Shown here piece by piece: positions 33,435-41,810 of a stretch of DNA of 64,000 bases. Each line of letters begins with the position of its first letter. Positions within the stretch are counted from its first letter, which is position 1. Made by a program: the position numbers and the translations under genes. Origin of the DNA: CAG-791 sp045130475 (GTDB lineage: Bacteria > Bacillota > Clostridia > Lachnospirales > Lachnospiraceae); assembly GCA_045130475.1 (NCBI GenBank), contig JBGUPU010000044.1, forward strand, positions 124,001 through 188,000, given 5' to 3'. Under the pieces are notes generated by a model, which did not search any database, was not told the DNA's origin, and saw only the letters and a list, made by a program, of their open reading frames with translations.

Positions 33435-34238
33435 TTAGTTAAGCTGCAGTGTGCCGCCGGAGATTGTGACATCACGTCCCCATGCACTCCTGATTGCGTC
33501 CTCTGCATTGTGATCCTGAACTGCGTCGACAGTTGCCTCGATGCAGAACTGCCAGCCGTCATATTGGTATTTCGTTGTAATGGTCTTGCCGTCGTCAGAA
33601 ATAATCTTTGTCACTTTCTGTGCTACGGAAGGATCGATCGAAACGGTACCTGTAAGCGGAGTGCCCGCTGTATCGCTGCCCGATTTCAGAAGCTTGTTGT
33701 AGTAATAAATCTGGCGTTCCTCTGTCTCGGCGCTGTTCTCGGTATCCAGAAGCCAGCTGCCCTCATTCGGGAAGGTGAATTTAATCAGCTCGGGAGCAAG
33801 TCCCTGTGTCGTGACGTCTCCGTTTGCAGAAGAAGTGAAGACCTTCTCACCTTCGGGATTGACCCAGTACTTATACAAGGTGATGCGAACATACTCATCA
33901 ATGGTGCCGGTATTGGCACAGCTGATTTCCTCTTTATAAGCCTTGCCGGGAACAAGTGTCTCGCCTTCTGCAAGCATTTTCCCTAACAGGACTCCGCTTG
34001 TTGTATCCCATTCATCCTGTGAGGATTTCTTGTGATCACGGCTTCCGACTGACTCGCCGTTTTCCAGAAGTGTGACACCGATATCATACAGCTCCACATG
34101 GCCGTGATAGGTCTCGGAAAAAATCCTCAGAGCCGCCCATGCACTTCCAATCGTGGAGAAGAGCAGCAGACCTGCCGCCAGACCGAACAGGGCAAGTGTG
34201 GCGCCCGGCGAGGTGATCCATTTCTTAAAGTTTTTCAT
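33435..34238 (-). CDS. TasA/camelysin-like protein, SipW-dependent type
   Basis: This 267-aa protein has an N-terminal helix ending GSAWAALRIFSETYHGHVEL. This is the SipW-type signal region in which the mature protein starts shortly after A-W-A. The mature part is beta-rich (VELYDIGVTLLENGESV, EEISCANTGTIDEYVRITLY, VSIDPSVAQKVTKII), like TasA, CalY and camelysin proteins that form matrix fibres. It has no sorting signal. The ATG at 34238 is coupled to the upstream gene: GGAGGTGAATAAGTG contains the previous stop. With the preceding gene it forms a pair of likely fibre subunits. Confidence 0.75.
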   Translation of the reverse strand: MKNFKKWITSPGATLALFGLAAGLLLFSTIGSAWAALRIFSETYHGHVELYDIGVTLLENGESVGSRDHKKSSQDEWDTTSGVLLGKMLAEGETLVPGKAYKEEISCANTGTIDEYVRITLYKYWVNPEGEKVFTSSANGDVTTQGLAPELIKFTFPNEGSWLLDTENSAETEERQIYYYNKLLKSGSDTAGTPLTGTVSIDPSVAQKVTKIISDDGKTITTKYQYDGWQFCIEATVDAVQDHNAEDAIRSAWGRDVTISGGTLQLN

Positions 34239-34241
34239 CAC

Positions 34242-34895
34242 TTATTCACCTCCCAGCGTTGAGCTTCTTCTATTTGTGTCAACCTTCTTGGTCCAGTCGA
34301 CCTTATCCCAGGTAAGGGGCTCTCCTGCCTCGTCATACTGGACTTCCGTGGACTCATAGACAACGATGACGTTGAAGGTCTTGCCGTCCTGGAGACCTTC
34401 GTCTCCACTCTTAGGCACATTGTTGATCTGGACCTTGAGTGCATCATTGATGTCGTCGTTCGTGAGTTTCTTTCCGGGCGGGAGGACTTTTTTGTAGTAC
34501 ACCCATCCATCAGACTGTTCGTCGGTCCAGTTTTCATTGCCTTCATAAGTAACCGGATATTCTGCGCTGTAGGCACGCATACGCAGGTAAACAGGATTGG
34601 AATCCTTGTCACTCACGATATCCAGGACCTTCTCCCAGTTATCGAATTTCTCTTCGATGTGATCTTCGTGTCCGAGCTTAAGTGCCACACTGCCCTTTGC
34701 ATGTGAGAAACTTGTAAAATATGCCCAGGCACTGCCCATTACGGCACTCATGACCAGCATGACTGCGATCGCTGTGTACAGTCCTGTGCGGACCGCACTC
34801 CAGCTTCTTTTCTTCTTTGCTGCAGAAACAGCTGTTTCCTGCTGCCCTTCAGGGAGGGCATTCCAATTCCTCATCTCTTCCATATGCTTATCCAT
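34242..34895 (-). CDS. TasA/camelysin-like protein, SipW-dependent type
   Basis: This 217-aa protein has a cytosolic ~30-residue lead, then a hydrophobic helix (YTAIAVMLVMSAVMGSAWAY) and FTSFSHAKGSVALKLG. This is the SipW-class signal junction: a small-residue AWA site followed by aromatic-Thr and a beta strand. The mature domain (VYLRMRAYSAEYPVTYEGN, YKKVLPPGKKLTNDDINDA, FNVIVVYESTEVQYDE) fits the TasA/camelysin fold. It is the likely minor or major subunit partner of 33435-34238. GGAGG lies 10 nt before the ATG, 17 bp after the upstream gene. Confidence 0.75.
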   Translation of the reverse strand: MDKHMEEMRNWNALPEGQQETAVSAAKKKRSWSAVRTGLYTAIAVMLVMSAVMGSAWAYFTSFSHAKGSVALKLGHEDHIEEKFDNWEKVLDIVSDKDSNPVYLRMRAYSAEYPVTYEGNENWTDEQSDGWVYYKKVLPPGKKLTNDDINDALKVQINNVPKSGDEGLQDGKTFNVIVVYESTEVQYDEAGEPLTWDKVDWTKKVDTNRRSSTLGGE

Positions 34896-34912
34896 ATGTA
34901 ATTGCCCTCCTG

Positions 34913-36133
34913 TTACTGATTGCCAGTAGTCTTTTCTTCACTTACTTCAGAAGAATCTTCTGTATTATCAACCTGCTCCTTCTGTACCCAACCGCCGTCC
35001 AAGTACTCGAAGTGGTTGGTGACAGAACCGCCGCCCGGCTCGCCGTCGTCATAGGTGTTCTTGAACTCCACGCCGACTGTTTCATTGGCTATGATCGTAG
35101 TGGTCTGATCCGGATATGCTGTATAGTTCCCATGATACTCTTCCTTGACAACCACGTAGCTGCCTACCGGAAGGCCCTTGACCAGAACGCTCTTCTCGCC
35201 GAATTCCTTAAACACGATGGATACATAATCGTGATAAACTTCGACTTTCTGTGTCTCATCCTCATAGGCGGTCACTTCAAAGACGAAAGTTGCGGGATCT
35301 TTGATTAACTTTTCTTTCTTCTGCCGCTGCCTGTAGTCTTCCAGGATCTTGGTGATCTCCAGATCTCCGATACGGAATTCACGGCTGGGCTTGAGTGCGG
35401 CAGTGGCGTCGTAAATCCAATCTCCGGGATTGGCGGTATTGATGATCTCTTCCTCGCCCTCTTTAACAGCATCCTTAGTCGGCAGGGAAATCAGCTCCGG
35501 AGCAAACTTATAGGTATAGGTCTTGGAGTTTGCGATTGTGGCGATACTGGAAGTTCCTGTATCATCCGTCACAGTCGTCGCATACTCAGTGACATCTTTG
35601 CCGTGGGCAACCACAAGATACAGACCCGGATTAGCACCAAGATCAATCTTTGTTTCAGGATCACCCGAAGTCTTCAGAGAATCATATGCTGCAGCTTTTT
35701 CAGAAGGATCCCACTCTGTCTTGCCTTCCGGGGCACTGCCAAGAATGATCTCTGCCGCCTGCTGCGCGATTGTCTTCCAACCCGCAGCATCAATATCCTT
35801 GTCGGTCATGGCTGCTTCAAGCCCTTCAAAACCCGGACTGGCCTTAAAGGTGTATGTATCAAAGCCCTGGACCTTTACCGCTTCAGCAATGCGATAGACA
35901 TCAATCACTGCGTTTGCAGTCTTGGCATCCTCTGCCATTGTCACATCGCCTGTCAGCGAAATTGTGAGACTGCACGGCGTAGTCAAATCAATGAACTTGT
36001 GCTCCGCAGCACGTGCGGATTTAAGTCCAAACGGCACGGAAAGCACCATGAGCACTGCTGCCAGTAATATTGCCACAGGCTGCCACTTGCGGCCTGCCGT
36101 CCGGCGGCGCCGGACGTTTCTTTCATCTTTCAT
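34913..36133 (-). CDS. Pilin-like secreted protein without sorting signal
   Basis: This 406-aa protein has a signal peptide (KWQPVAILLAAVLMVLSVPF, cleavage near ARA). Residues ~35-190 look like a pilin N-domain (CSLTISLTGDVTMAEDAKT, DVYRIAEAVKV, NPGLYLVVAHGKD). A CnaB-like domain follows at ~270-370 (ATFVFEVTAYEDETQKVEV, GLPVGSYVVVKEEYHGNY, VEFKNTYDDG). This build is typical of sortase-assembled pilins, yet the protein ends at EEKTTGNQ with no hydrophobic tail. It therefore cannot be anchored in the usual way; it may be secreted or joined by another route. The start is at 36133 with GGAGGG 9-10 nt before. It follows the sortase gene. Confidence 0.75.
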   Translation of the reverse strand: MKDERNVRRRRTAGRKWQPVAILLAAVLMVLSVPFGLKSARAAEHKFIDLTTPCSLTISLTGDVTMAEDAKTANAVIDVYRIAEAVKVQGFDTYTFKASPGFEGLEAAMTDKDIDAAGWKTIAQQAAEIILGSAPEGKTEWDPSEKAAAYDSLKTSGDPETKIDLGANPGLYLVVAHGKDVTEYATTVTDDTGTSSIATIANSKTYTYKFAPELISLPTKDAVKEGEEEIINTANPGDWIYDATAALKPSREFRIGDLEITKILEDYRQRQKKEKLIKDPATFVFEVTAYEDETQKVEVYHDYVSIVFKEFGEKSVLVKGLPVGSYVVVKEEYHGNYTAYPDQTTTIIANETVGVEFKNTYDDGEPGGGSVTNHFEYLDGGWVQKEQVDNTEDSSEVSEEKTTGNQ

Positions 36134-36252
36134 GGATACATTCCCTCCTCTGTCTTTGCTGTTGCCTATTGAAAACACTCTCTTGTCCGGCATACAGGCC
36201 GGCCTGTTTTGCTGCACCCAGTCTGCAGCCGACGTCTGCCCGGCACATGGTG

Positions 36253-37170
36253 CTACTCCTTGTCCGGGGTTTCCGGTGTATCAGTTGTGTCTGCCGCAGC
36301 GATTTCCTCAATTACGTCCTTCAGTTCATTCTTGGAGCGGTGTGCTTTGCGCTGCCTGTTCCATTTACTGGTGGAAACCAGCAGGATGATCAGAAGGATA
36401 AAGAGAATCGGTGCCGCTACAAGCGGTGCCACGATCACGGGCTCGAATCGCATTGCATCTGCCGTGATACGTGTCGCGTCTGTATTATCGTTATCCACGC
36501 GGTGCCCGCGTACCAGCAGGCGGTGTGTGTTGACGCCGTAAGGTGTACAGGTGATCAGCGTACAGTAATCCTGATTCGGATCGATTTCAAGATCCTGCAG
36601 TTCCTGCGGAAGGACGATACGGATCTGATCGACCTCGTATGTCAGGGTTCTGTCCAGAATCTGGAGCAGGAATTTGTCGCCCGCCTGCAGCTGATCGATA
36701 TCTGTGAAGAGCTTTGCAGACGGCAGACCTCTGTGGCCGGATACTGCGCTGTGAGATCCCTCGCCGCCGATCGGGAAGGAAGTTCCCTCTATATGGCCGA
36801 TCGCGATCTGCAGGATTGCCTCATCGGTTCCGTGATAAACGGGAAGTGAAATTTTGATGCTCGGGATATCTATATATCCCATGATCCCGGTCCCGGTAAC
36901 ATCCAGAATGCTGTTGTAAGTTGCCAGTTCCTCTTCCGTAAGGTTAAACCGTCCTGGTTTCTTTGAAAGGTATTCGTTAAAGGCTTCCGCCTCCGCCCAC
37001 ATGCGGTCGAATTCCTTTTTGTCCATGTTTGCGACCTGCGCCGTATACCCTGCGATTGCCCGGGTCTGATGAAAAGAGTTCCACCAGTCACTGAAACTCG
37101 GATAAGCAATCAGAGCAATGCCCACGACGAAGGCCAGCGTCAATAAAATATTGCTGAGTCTTCTTCTCAT
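36253..37170 (-). CDS. srtC: Class C sortase
   Basis: This 305-aa membrane transpeptidase has an N-terminal helix (ILLTLAFVVGIALIAYPSF) and a C-terminal helix (VAAPILFILLIILLVSTS) with a basic tail, the two-helix layout of pilin sortases. The catalytic His is in AVSGHRGLPSAKLF, Cys in TLITCTPYGVNTHRLLVRGHR (spanning the Cys and Arg). It should join surface subunits or attach them to the wall. It is the first gene of the surface operon, so its targets are probably the products of 34913-36133 and 32614-33411, although none has LPXTG. The start is at 37170; a GTG at 37188 has no ribosome site. Confidence 0.92.
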   Translation of the reverse strand: MRRRLSNILLTLAFVVGIALIAYPSFSDWWNSFHQTRAIAGYTAQVANMDKKEFDRMWAEAEAFNEYLSKKPGRFNLTEEELATYNSILDVTGTGIMGYIDIPSIKISLPVYHGTDEAILQIAIGHIEGTSFPIGGEGSHSAVSGHRGLPSAKLFTDIDQLQAGDKFLLQILDRTLTYEVDQIRIVLPQELQDLEIDPNQDYCTLITCTPYGVNTHRLLVRGHRVDNDNTDATRITADAMRFEPVIVAPLVAAPILFILLIILLVSTSKWNRQRKAHRSKNELKDVIEEIAAADTTDTPETPDKE

Positions 37171-37716
37171 CTTGTTCTCGTGATACACTCTATGGTTTTG
37201 TGCTGTCAGACCGTCGGATCAAAAAAACATAGATTCGTAAGCATTTGCAGCGGTCATTACATTATTCGCACATGATAACTGTGACATGATACTATATCAT
37301 TAGTATTTAATCATATTCAGCGTCAAAGATACCGTCAATAGACGTATAGAAATCGTTTTTTCTTTACGCACACTGCTTTTCCGCTCTTTCCCGGATTTCT
37401 TCTTACTTAAATCCCCCCTGCAGAATCCTCCTTTCAAGGTCTCCGGATTCCCGGAGACGGAATGACACCGTCAGCTTCCTGATCGTATTTGAGGACAACA
37501 AACGGGCCGATATGTATATTGACTTGCGCTGCCAGTTCTCTTACAATGTGATACAAAAATAAAATGCAAACAATATAATTGTGCAAAACTCAATATAGAC
37601 AGGAGCTTGTCCTGTTAATCATCCTGCTCAGCGCTGTTTAACAACACTATTTAATCAGCACTATTTAATATAGTAGCTTTTCAGTTCATTAAGAGTATTT
37701 TTCAAGGAGTTAAAAA
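37171..37716. promoter_or_regulatory. Divergent intergenic region with promoters
   Basis: This 546-bp AT-rich gap separates the sortase operon and the flavodoxin-like gene. On the + strand TTGACT (37519-37524), 17 bp, TACAAT (37542-37547) is a good promoter for the flavodoxin gene. On the minus strand a -10-like TATAGT lies near 37300 (TGATATAGT extended), with TTGACG too far upstream (24 bp), so this assignment is weak. A small stem CAGGA-GCTTG-TCCTG is at 37600-37614. No gene is seen. Confidence 0.5.
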
Positions 37717-38127
37717 ATGAAAATTGCAGTTCGTTACTACACCCGCGGCGGAAACACAAAGAAACTGGCAGACGCCATCGCAAAGGCTGTCGGGGTCGAA
37801 GCCCTGACCACAGATACTCCCCTCAAGGAGGATGTTGACATCCTGTTCCTGGGCAGTTCTGTCTATGCCTACGGCGTTGACGATGAGATCAAAAAGTTTA
37901 TCGTCGGCATCGACGTCAAAGTCGGCAAAGTTGTCAACTTCAGCACCGCTGCCCTGGTAAAGTCCACTTATAAGCAGGTCGGCAAGCTGCTCGCCCAGAA
38001 GAACATTCCTCAGGCAAAAGAAGAATACTACTGCAAGGGCTCTTTCGGCCTCATGCACAAGGGCCGCCCCAATGAGGCAGACTGCAAAGCTGCTGCGGAA
38101 TTTGCCAGAAAGGTTGTAGGGGAATAA
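37717..38127 (+). CDS. Flavodoxin-like protein
   Basis: This 136-aa protein has the flavodoxin fold. TRGGNTKKLADAI is the FMN-phosphate loop, FLGSSVYAYGVDDEIKKFI the second flavin loop, and VVNFSTAALVKSTYKQVGKL the later strand-helix. It carries electrons as FMN. Its length is short but normal for the minimal flavodoxin-like family. AAGGAG lies 7 nt before the ATG, with its own promoter and terminator, so it is monocistronic. It stands near the redox operon at 40-49 kb but is not part of it. Confidence 0.85.
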   Translation: MKIAVRYYTRGGNTKKLADAIAKAVGVEALTTDTPLKEDVDILFLGSSVYAYGVDDEIKKFIVGIDVKVGKVVNFSTAALVKSTYKQVGKLLAQKNIPQAKEEYYCKGSFGLMHKGRPNEADCKAAAEFARKVVGE

Positions 38128-38157
38128 AGAGAACAACTACACTCAATTATATTTGCA

Positions 38158-38190
38158 CAAAAAGACCTGCCGCGCGGCAGGTCTTTTTGT
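38158..38190 (+). terminator. Bidirectional terminator
   Basis: A perfect stem AAAGACCTGCCG-CGCGGCAGGTCTTT (38161-38186) with A's before and T's after. It serves the flavodoxin gene and the converging nhaC gene. Confidence 0.9.
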
Positions 38191-38269
38191 ATGCAGCTCT
38201 TTTTGTATGCAGCTCTGTAAGAACATTTACTGAAATTCAGTTTTATATCATTTAGTTTTATCTCAATTA

Positions 38270-39892
38270 TTATTCTGCACTGGAGGCGGGAGTATTCTTT
38301 CCGCCTGCCACTTTGAAAATAAACATGACCGCAAGCATGATCACAAAACCGATCAGAAGAGAGATTCCCGGATTACGGACCAGTCCCGCGATGATGTAGG
38401 TTATTGCAGAGACAGCCGCGCAGGTCAGCGCATAGGGCATCTGTGTGGATACATGGTTGATGTGATTGCACTGGGCACCGGCACTGGACATGATGGTGGT
38501 ATCTGAAATCGGCGAGCAGTGGTCGCCGCAGACGGAGCCGGCCATGCAGGCGCTCATTGCGATGATCATCAGCTGAGGATCCGTAGTCTGGAAGCAGGCA
38601 ACGACGATCGGGATCAGGATACCGAAAGTACCCCAGGAAGTGCCGGTCGCAAAGGACAGGCCTACGGCGATCAGGAAGATGATGGCGGGCAGGAAGGATG
38701 CGAAGCCCGCTGCGTTGTTGGCGATGATGCCCGCAACGAATTCCTTGGCGCCCAGGCTGGCGGTCGTGCTGTTCAGGGTCCATGCCAGGGTCAGGATCAG
38801 GATGGCGGGTACCATCTGCTTGAAGCCGTCCGGCAGGCATCCCATCATTTCTTCAAAGGACAGGGAGTTGCGGATCAGGTAATAAACCATGGTGATGATC
38901 AGGGCGCAGAAAGAGCCCAGTACCAGTCCGACGGAAGCATCACTGCCGGCAAAGGCATCGATGAAATTGGTGCCGCTGAAGAATCCGCCGGTGTAGATCA
39001 TGCCGATGACACAGCAGATGATCAGAGAGAAGATCGGGATCAGCATATCCGCAACGATCCCATGATGTCCATGAGATTCGTCTTCCGCATTTGCGTAAGG
39101 GCGGTCAGGTGTGGTATAGATATCACCCTTCTCAGTAGCATTGTATTCATGCAGCGCCATAGGTCCGTAGTTGATGTGCATGAGGACGATCATGATCATC
39201 ATGGCGATGGTCAGCAGTGCATAGTAGTTGTAAGGAATAGTTTTGATAAAGAGTGCGAGACCGTTTTCGCCCTCCACAAATCCGGAGACTGCAGCCGCCC
39301 AGCTGGAGATGGGTGCGATGATGCAGACGGGGGCGGCGGTGGCATCGATCAGGTATGCCAGCTTTGCTCTGGAGACTTTGTATTTGTCTGTCACGGGGCG
39401 CATGACGCTGCCGACCGTCAGGCAGTTGAAATAATCGTCGATGAAGATCAGGACGCCCAGGCCGATGGTGGCCAGCTGCGCACCCTCGCGGGTCTGAATG
39501 CGGCGGGTTGCCCAGTTTCCGAAGGCAGCACTTCCGCCGGTGCGGTTCATGAGCTGAACGATGGTTCCCAGAATGACCAGGAAGATCAGAATACCGACAT
39601 TCCAGGGATCCGACAGAGAGGCGATGATTCCGTCGTTGAAGACATGAGTCATCGTACCTTCAAAGTTAAAGCCCGAATACAGAAGAGATCCGGTCAGGAT
39701 ACCAATGAACAGTGAGCTGTAGACTTCCTTTGTCACCAGTGCCAGGATGATAGCAATAAGCGGAGGGATCAGTGACCAGAAGCTCTCCTGGACACTTTCC
39801 GGTGTTGTCACGAAGGCCGAGATGACCAGAAACAGAACGACTGCAACAAAGGCTGCGATCGTTACCCTGACGGTACGTGTCTTGTTTTCCAT
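38270..39892 (-). CDS. nhaC: NhaC-type Na+/H+ antiporter
   Basis: This 540-aa integral membrane protein of the NhaC family has about 11-12 helices. Conserved stretches are ILALVTKEVYSSLFIGIL, GVLIFIDDYFNCLTVGSVM (with the paired Asp), LIDATAAPVCIIAPISSWAA, and GTSWGTFGILIPIV with SVCGDHCSPISDTTI. The last set is a hallmark of the family. Some close members exchange organic acids or amino acids rather than Na+/H+, so the ion is not certain. It has its own promoter (40032-40060) and is convergent with the flavodoxin gene. Confidence 0.88.
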   Translation of the reverse strand: MENKTRTVRVTIAAFVAVVLFLVISAFVTTPESVQESFWSLIPPLIAIILALVTKEVYSSLFIGILTGSLLYSGFNFEGTMTHVFNDGIIASLSDPWNVGILIFLVILGTIVQLMNRTGGSAAFGNWATRRIQTREGAQLATIGLGVLIFIDDYFNCLTVGSVMRPVTDKYKVSRAKLAYLIDATAAPVCIIAPISSWAAAVSGFVEGENGLALFIKTIPYNYYALLTIAMMIMIVLMHINYGPMALHEYNATEKGDIYTTPDRPYANAEDESHGHHGIVADMLIPIFSLIICCVIGMIYTGGFFSGTNFIDAFAGSDASVGLVLGSFCALIITMVYYLIRNSLSFEEMMGCLPDGFKQMVPAILILTLAWTLNSTTASLGAKEFVAGIIANNAAGFASFLPAIIFLIAVGLSFATGTSWGTFGILIPIVVACFQTTDPQLMIIAMSACMAGSVCGDHCSPISDTTIMSSAGAQCNHINHVSTQMPYALTCAAVSAITYIIAGLVRNPGISLLIGFVIMLAVMFIFKVAGGKNTPASSAE

Positions 39893-40031
39893 AACTTGTT
39901 TCCCCTTTATACAAACAACTGTTGCCTTTGTCCGCAGGAATGTCGGTAAGCCATAAGTGAATGTCCCGGAGTTTCAGTACAGTCCCTTGTGGCACATCCG
40001 CCTTGCTGTCCTGTTGGACAAAACTCCTATA

Positions 40032-40060
40032 ATGTTAATACGTCAACGCGATAAAGTCAA
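40032..40060 (-). promoter_or_regulatory. Promoter of nhaC
   Basis: Minus strand TTGACT (40060-40055), 17 bp, TAACAT (40037-40032). A ~130-nt leader follows. Two direct copies of AGTCCCTTGTGRCAC lie on either side (39981-39995 and 40106-40120) and could be operator sites. Confidence 0.55.
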
Positions 40061-40120
40061 TGAAACATGTCTTTTGAGGGACATTTTTTGTGAGCCTGGT
40101 TAACAAGTCCCTTGTGACAC

Positions 40121-40171
40121 AAAAAAACGGTTGAGGCCGACCCATTGTACGCAATGAGTCGGCCTGAACCG
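40121..40171 (-). terminator. Terminator of the ApbE/FMN redox operon
   Basis: On the minus strand a long near-perfect stem (CGGTTCAGGCCGACTCATTG with CAATGGGTCGGCCTCAACCG) is followed by T7. Confidence 0.92.
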
Positions 40172-40218
40172 CTATTGTAACTTAAACCGAATCTCTTAGA
40201 CTAGTATCTGCTCTTCCG

Positions 40219-41634
40219 CTATTTCCTCACAACTTCCACTTCCGCCTGGGTTGTGATCATTTTTTCAGCGCCTTCCGTCACATAGAGCTTTCCATCCGCA
40301 TCCTCAAGGACATAATCAAATCTGTCGGCATTTTTGCGCCAGAATTTTGCCGCCTGTTCTTTTCCCATAATAAAAAGGGAGGTGGAAAGGCCGTCGGCGA
40401 GGGTGCCATCCTTGCTTATGATCGTCGCGGAGATGATCCCGCTGTCTGCGGGATGGCCGGTGCGGGGATCGATGATATGGTGGTAGCGAACACCGTCTTT
40501 CTCGAAGAAGCGCTCATATCCGCCGGAAGTAATGACGCATTTGTCCTCTATTTCCAGAACGCCCAGATAGTCCAGTTCACTTTCAGGGTTCTGGATGGCA
40601 ACACGCCAGGGATTACCGTTCTCCTTGGCTCCCAGAGCCTGTACGTTGCCGCCCAGGCTGACAAGTCCGTGCTCTACGCCATGCTCTTTGAAAACTTCCA
40701 TAACACGGCTGCTGGTGAAACCCTTGGCAATTCCGCCGAGATCGATTTCCATGCCCGGCATACCGAAGATTACCGCCGTCTTCGCCGAATCTGCACCAGT
40801 CTCTGCCTGCGGGGCAGCGCCAGGAACTGCCTCTTCGGCTGCTGCCGCAGTACTTCCTTCCGAAACTTCTGTCTGCACAGCAGCGGCGTTTCCTTCCGCT
40901 GCTTTAGTTTCTGTGGACACGGTGCTTTTTTCCGGTGCTGCAGCCGCCTCCGTGCTGCCTTCCTGTGCAGGAGCCGGCGCTGTTACCGGAGCGCCTCCTA
41001 CGGCGATCCGGGAAACATCTGCAAGCTTGAGGGCAGCTTTGATCTCTTCCTCTTTCGGGACCTGGTACTGCTCGGTCGGGAAGCCCCAGAGCTTCATAAC
41101 CGGATAGATCGCGATGTCAAAGAGGCCGCCGGTATCCTTGTACAGAGCCTGTGACTCCTCGATCAGCCGGAGGGTATCTTCGGATACTTCTCCTGTGCCT
41201 GCAGCATTGAGCTTTGAAATCTCACTCTCCGGATTTCCGGTGGAGAGCATGTCATCCAGCCTGTGGATTTCCTGTGCCGCTGCAAGAACAGCTTCCTCTG
41301 CCGTATCTCCGTAAGCCAGAAGGTTCATATAAGTATCCATGGCAAAGACATCCATGGATACACCGCCGTCGTCACGGACAGTGGGAACCTCAGGAATATC
41401 CACTTTTTCTACCTCTTCCGCAGAAGTCTCGGGCGCTGTTTCCGCGCTGTTCCCGCCGGAAGTGTCATCTTCCTGACCGGATAAACTGCTCTCCCCGGCG
41501 GCCGTCTGTGCCGCAGTGCTCTGTTCCGCAGCAGAATCTCCCGCAGCGTCCTGCGCCCCCGGCTTTGCGCCGCATCCTGCGAGCGCTGCCGATAATGCGA
41601 TTGCCAGTAAAATTGTGGTTATTTTTTTAATCAT
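40219..41634 (-). CDS. apbE: ApbE flavin transferase lipoprotein
   Basis: It attaches FMN from FAD covalently to Ser/Thr of FMN_bind proteins outside the membrane. Of 471 aa, there is a lipoprotein signal (IALSAALAGC, Cys21), then a disordered spacer to ~85. The ApbE domain has MDTYMNLLAYG, STGNPESEISKLNA, MEIDLGGIAKGFTSSR, HHIIDPRTGHPADSG and LADGLSTSLFIMG with the Mg-site Asp. A ~75-residue Ala/Glu/Thr low-complexity insert (residues ~215-290) interrupts the domain before MEIDLGG, which is not typical. It is the last gene of the operon, behind its likely targets, and is followed by a strong terminator. Confidence 0.95.
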   Translation of the reverse strand: MIKKITTILLAIALSAALAGCGAKPGAQDAAGDSAAEQSTAAQTAAGESSLSGQEDDTSGGNSAETAPETSAEEVEKVDIPEVPTVRDDGGVSMDVFAMDTYMNLLAYGDTAEEAVLAAAQEIHRLDDMLSTGNPESEISKLNAAGTGEVSEDTLRLIEESQALYKDTGGLFDIAIYPVMKLWGFPTEQYQVPKEEEIKAALKLADVSRIAVGGAPVTAPAPAQEGSTEAAAAPEKSTVSTETKAAEGNAAAVQTEVSEGSTAAAAEEAVPGAAPQAETGADSAKTAVIFGMPGMEIDLGGIAKGFTSSRVMEVFKEHGVEHGLVSLGGNVQALGAKENGNPWRVAIQNPESELDYLGVLEIEDKCVITSGGYERFFEKDGVRYHHIIDPRTGHPADSGIISATIISKDGTLADGLSTSLFIMGKEQAAKFWRKNADRFDYVLEDADGKLYVTEGAEKMITTQAEVEVVRK

Positions 41635-41810
41635 CCTTCTCCCGTTTCTCTTTTTCAGCGGTATTTAAGGTCGTTTGCAGGTGCTTTCGTACATATAAAA
41701 AGCAGAAGCGAAGCCGCAGAGATCACTATGCGGCATCACTGTCTGCTATGATAAACGTTTTCTTTCTTTTCTGTCAATCACCGATGATTTAGATCAATCA
41801 TTGATGCCTT

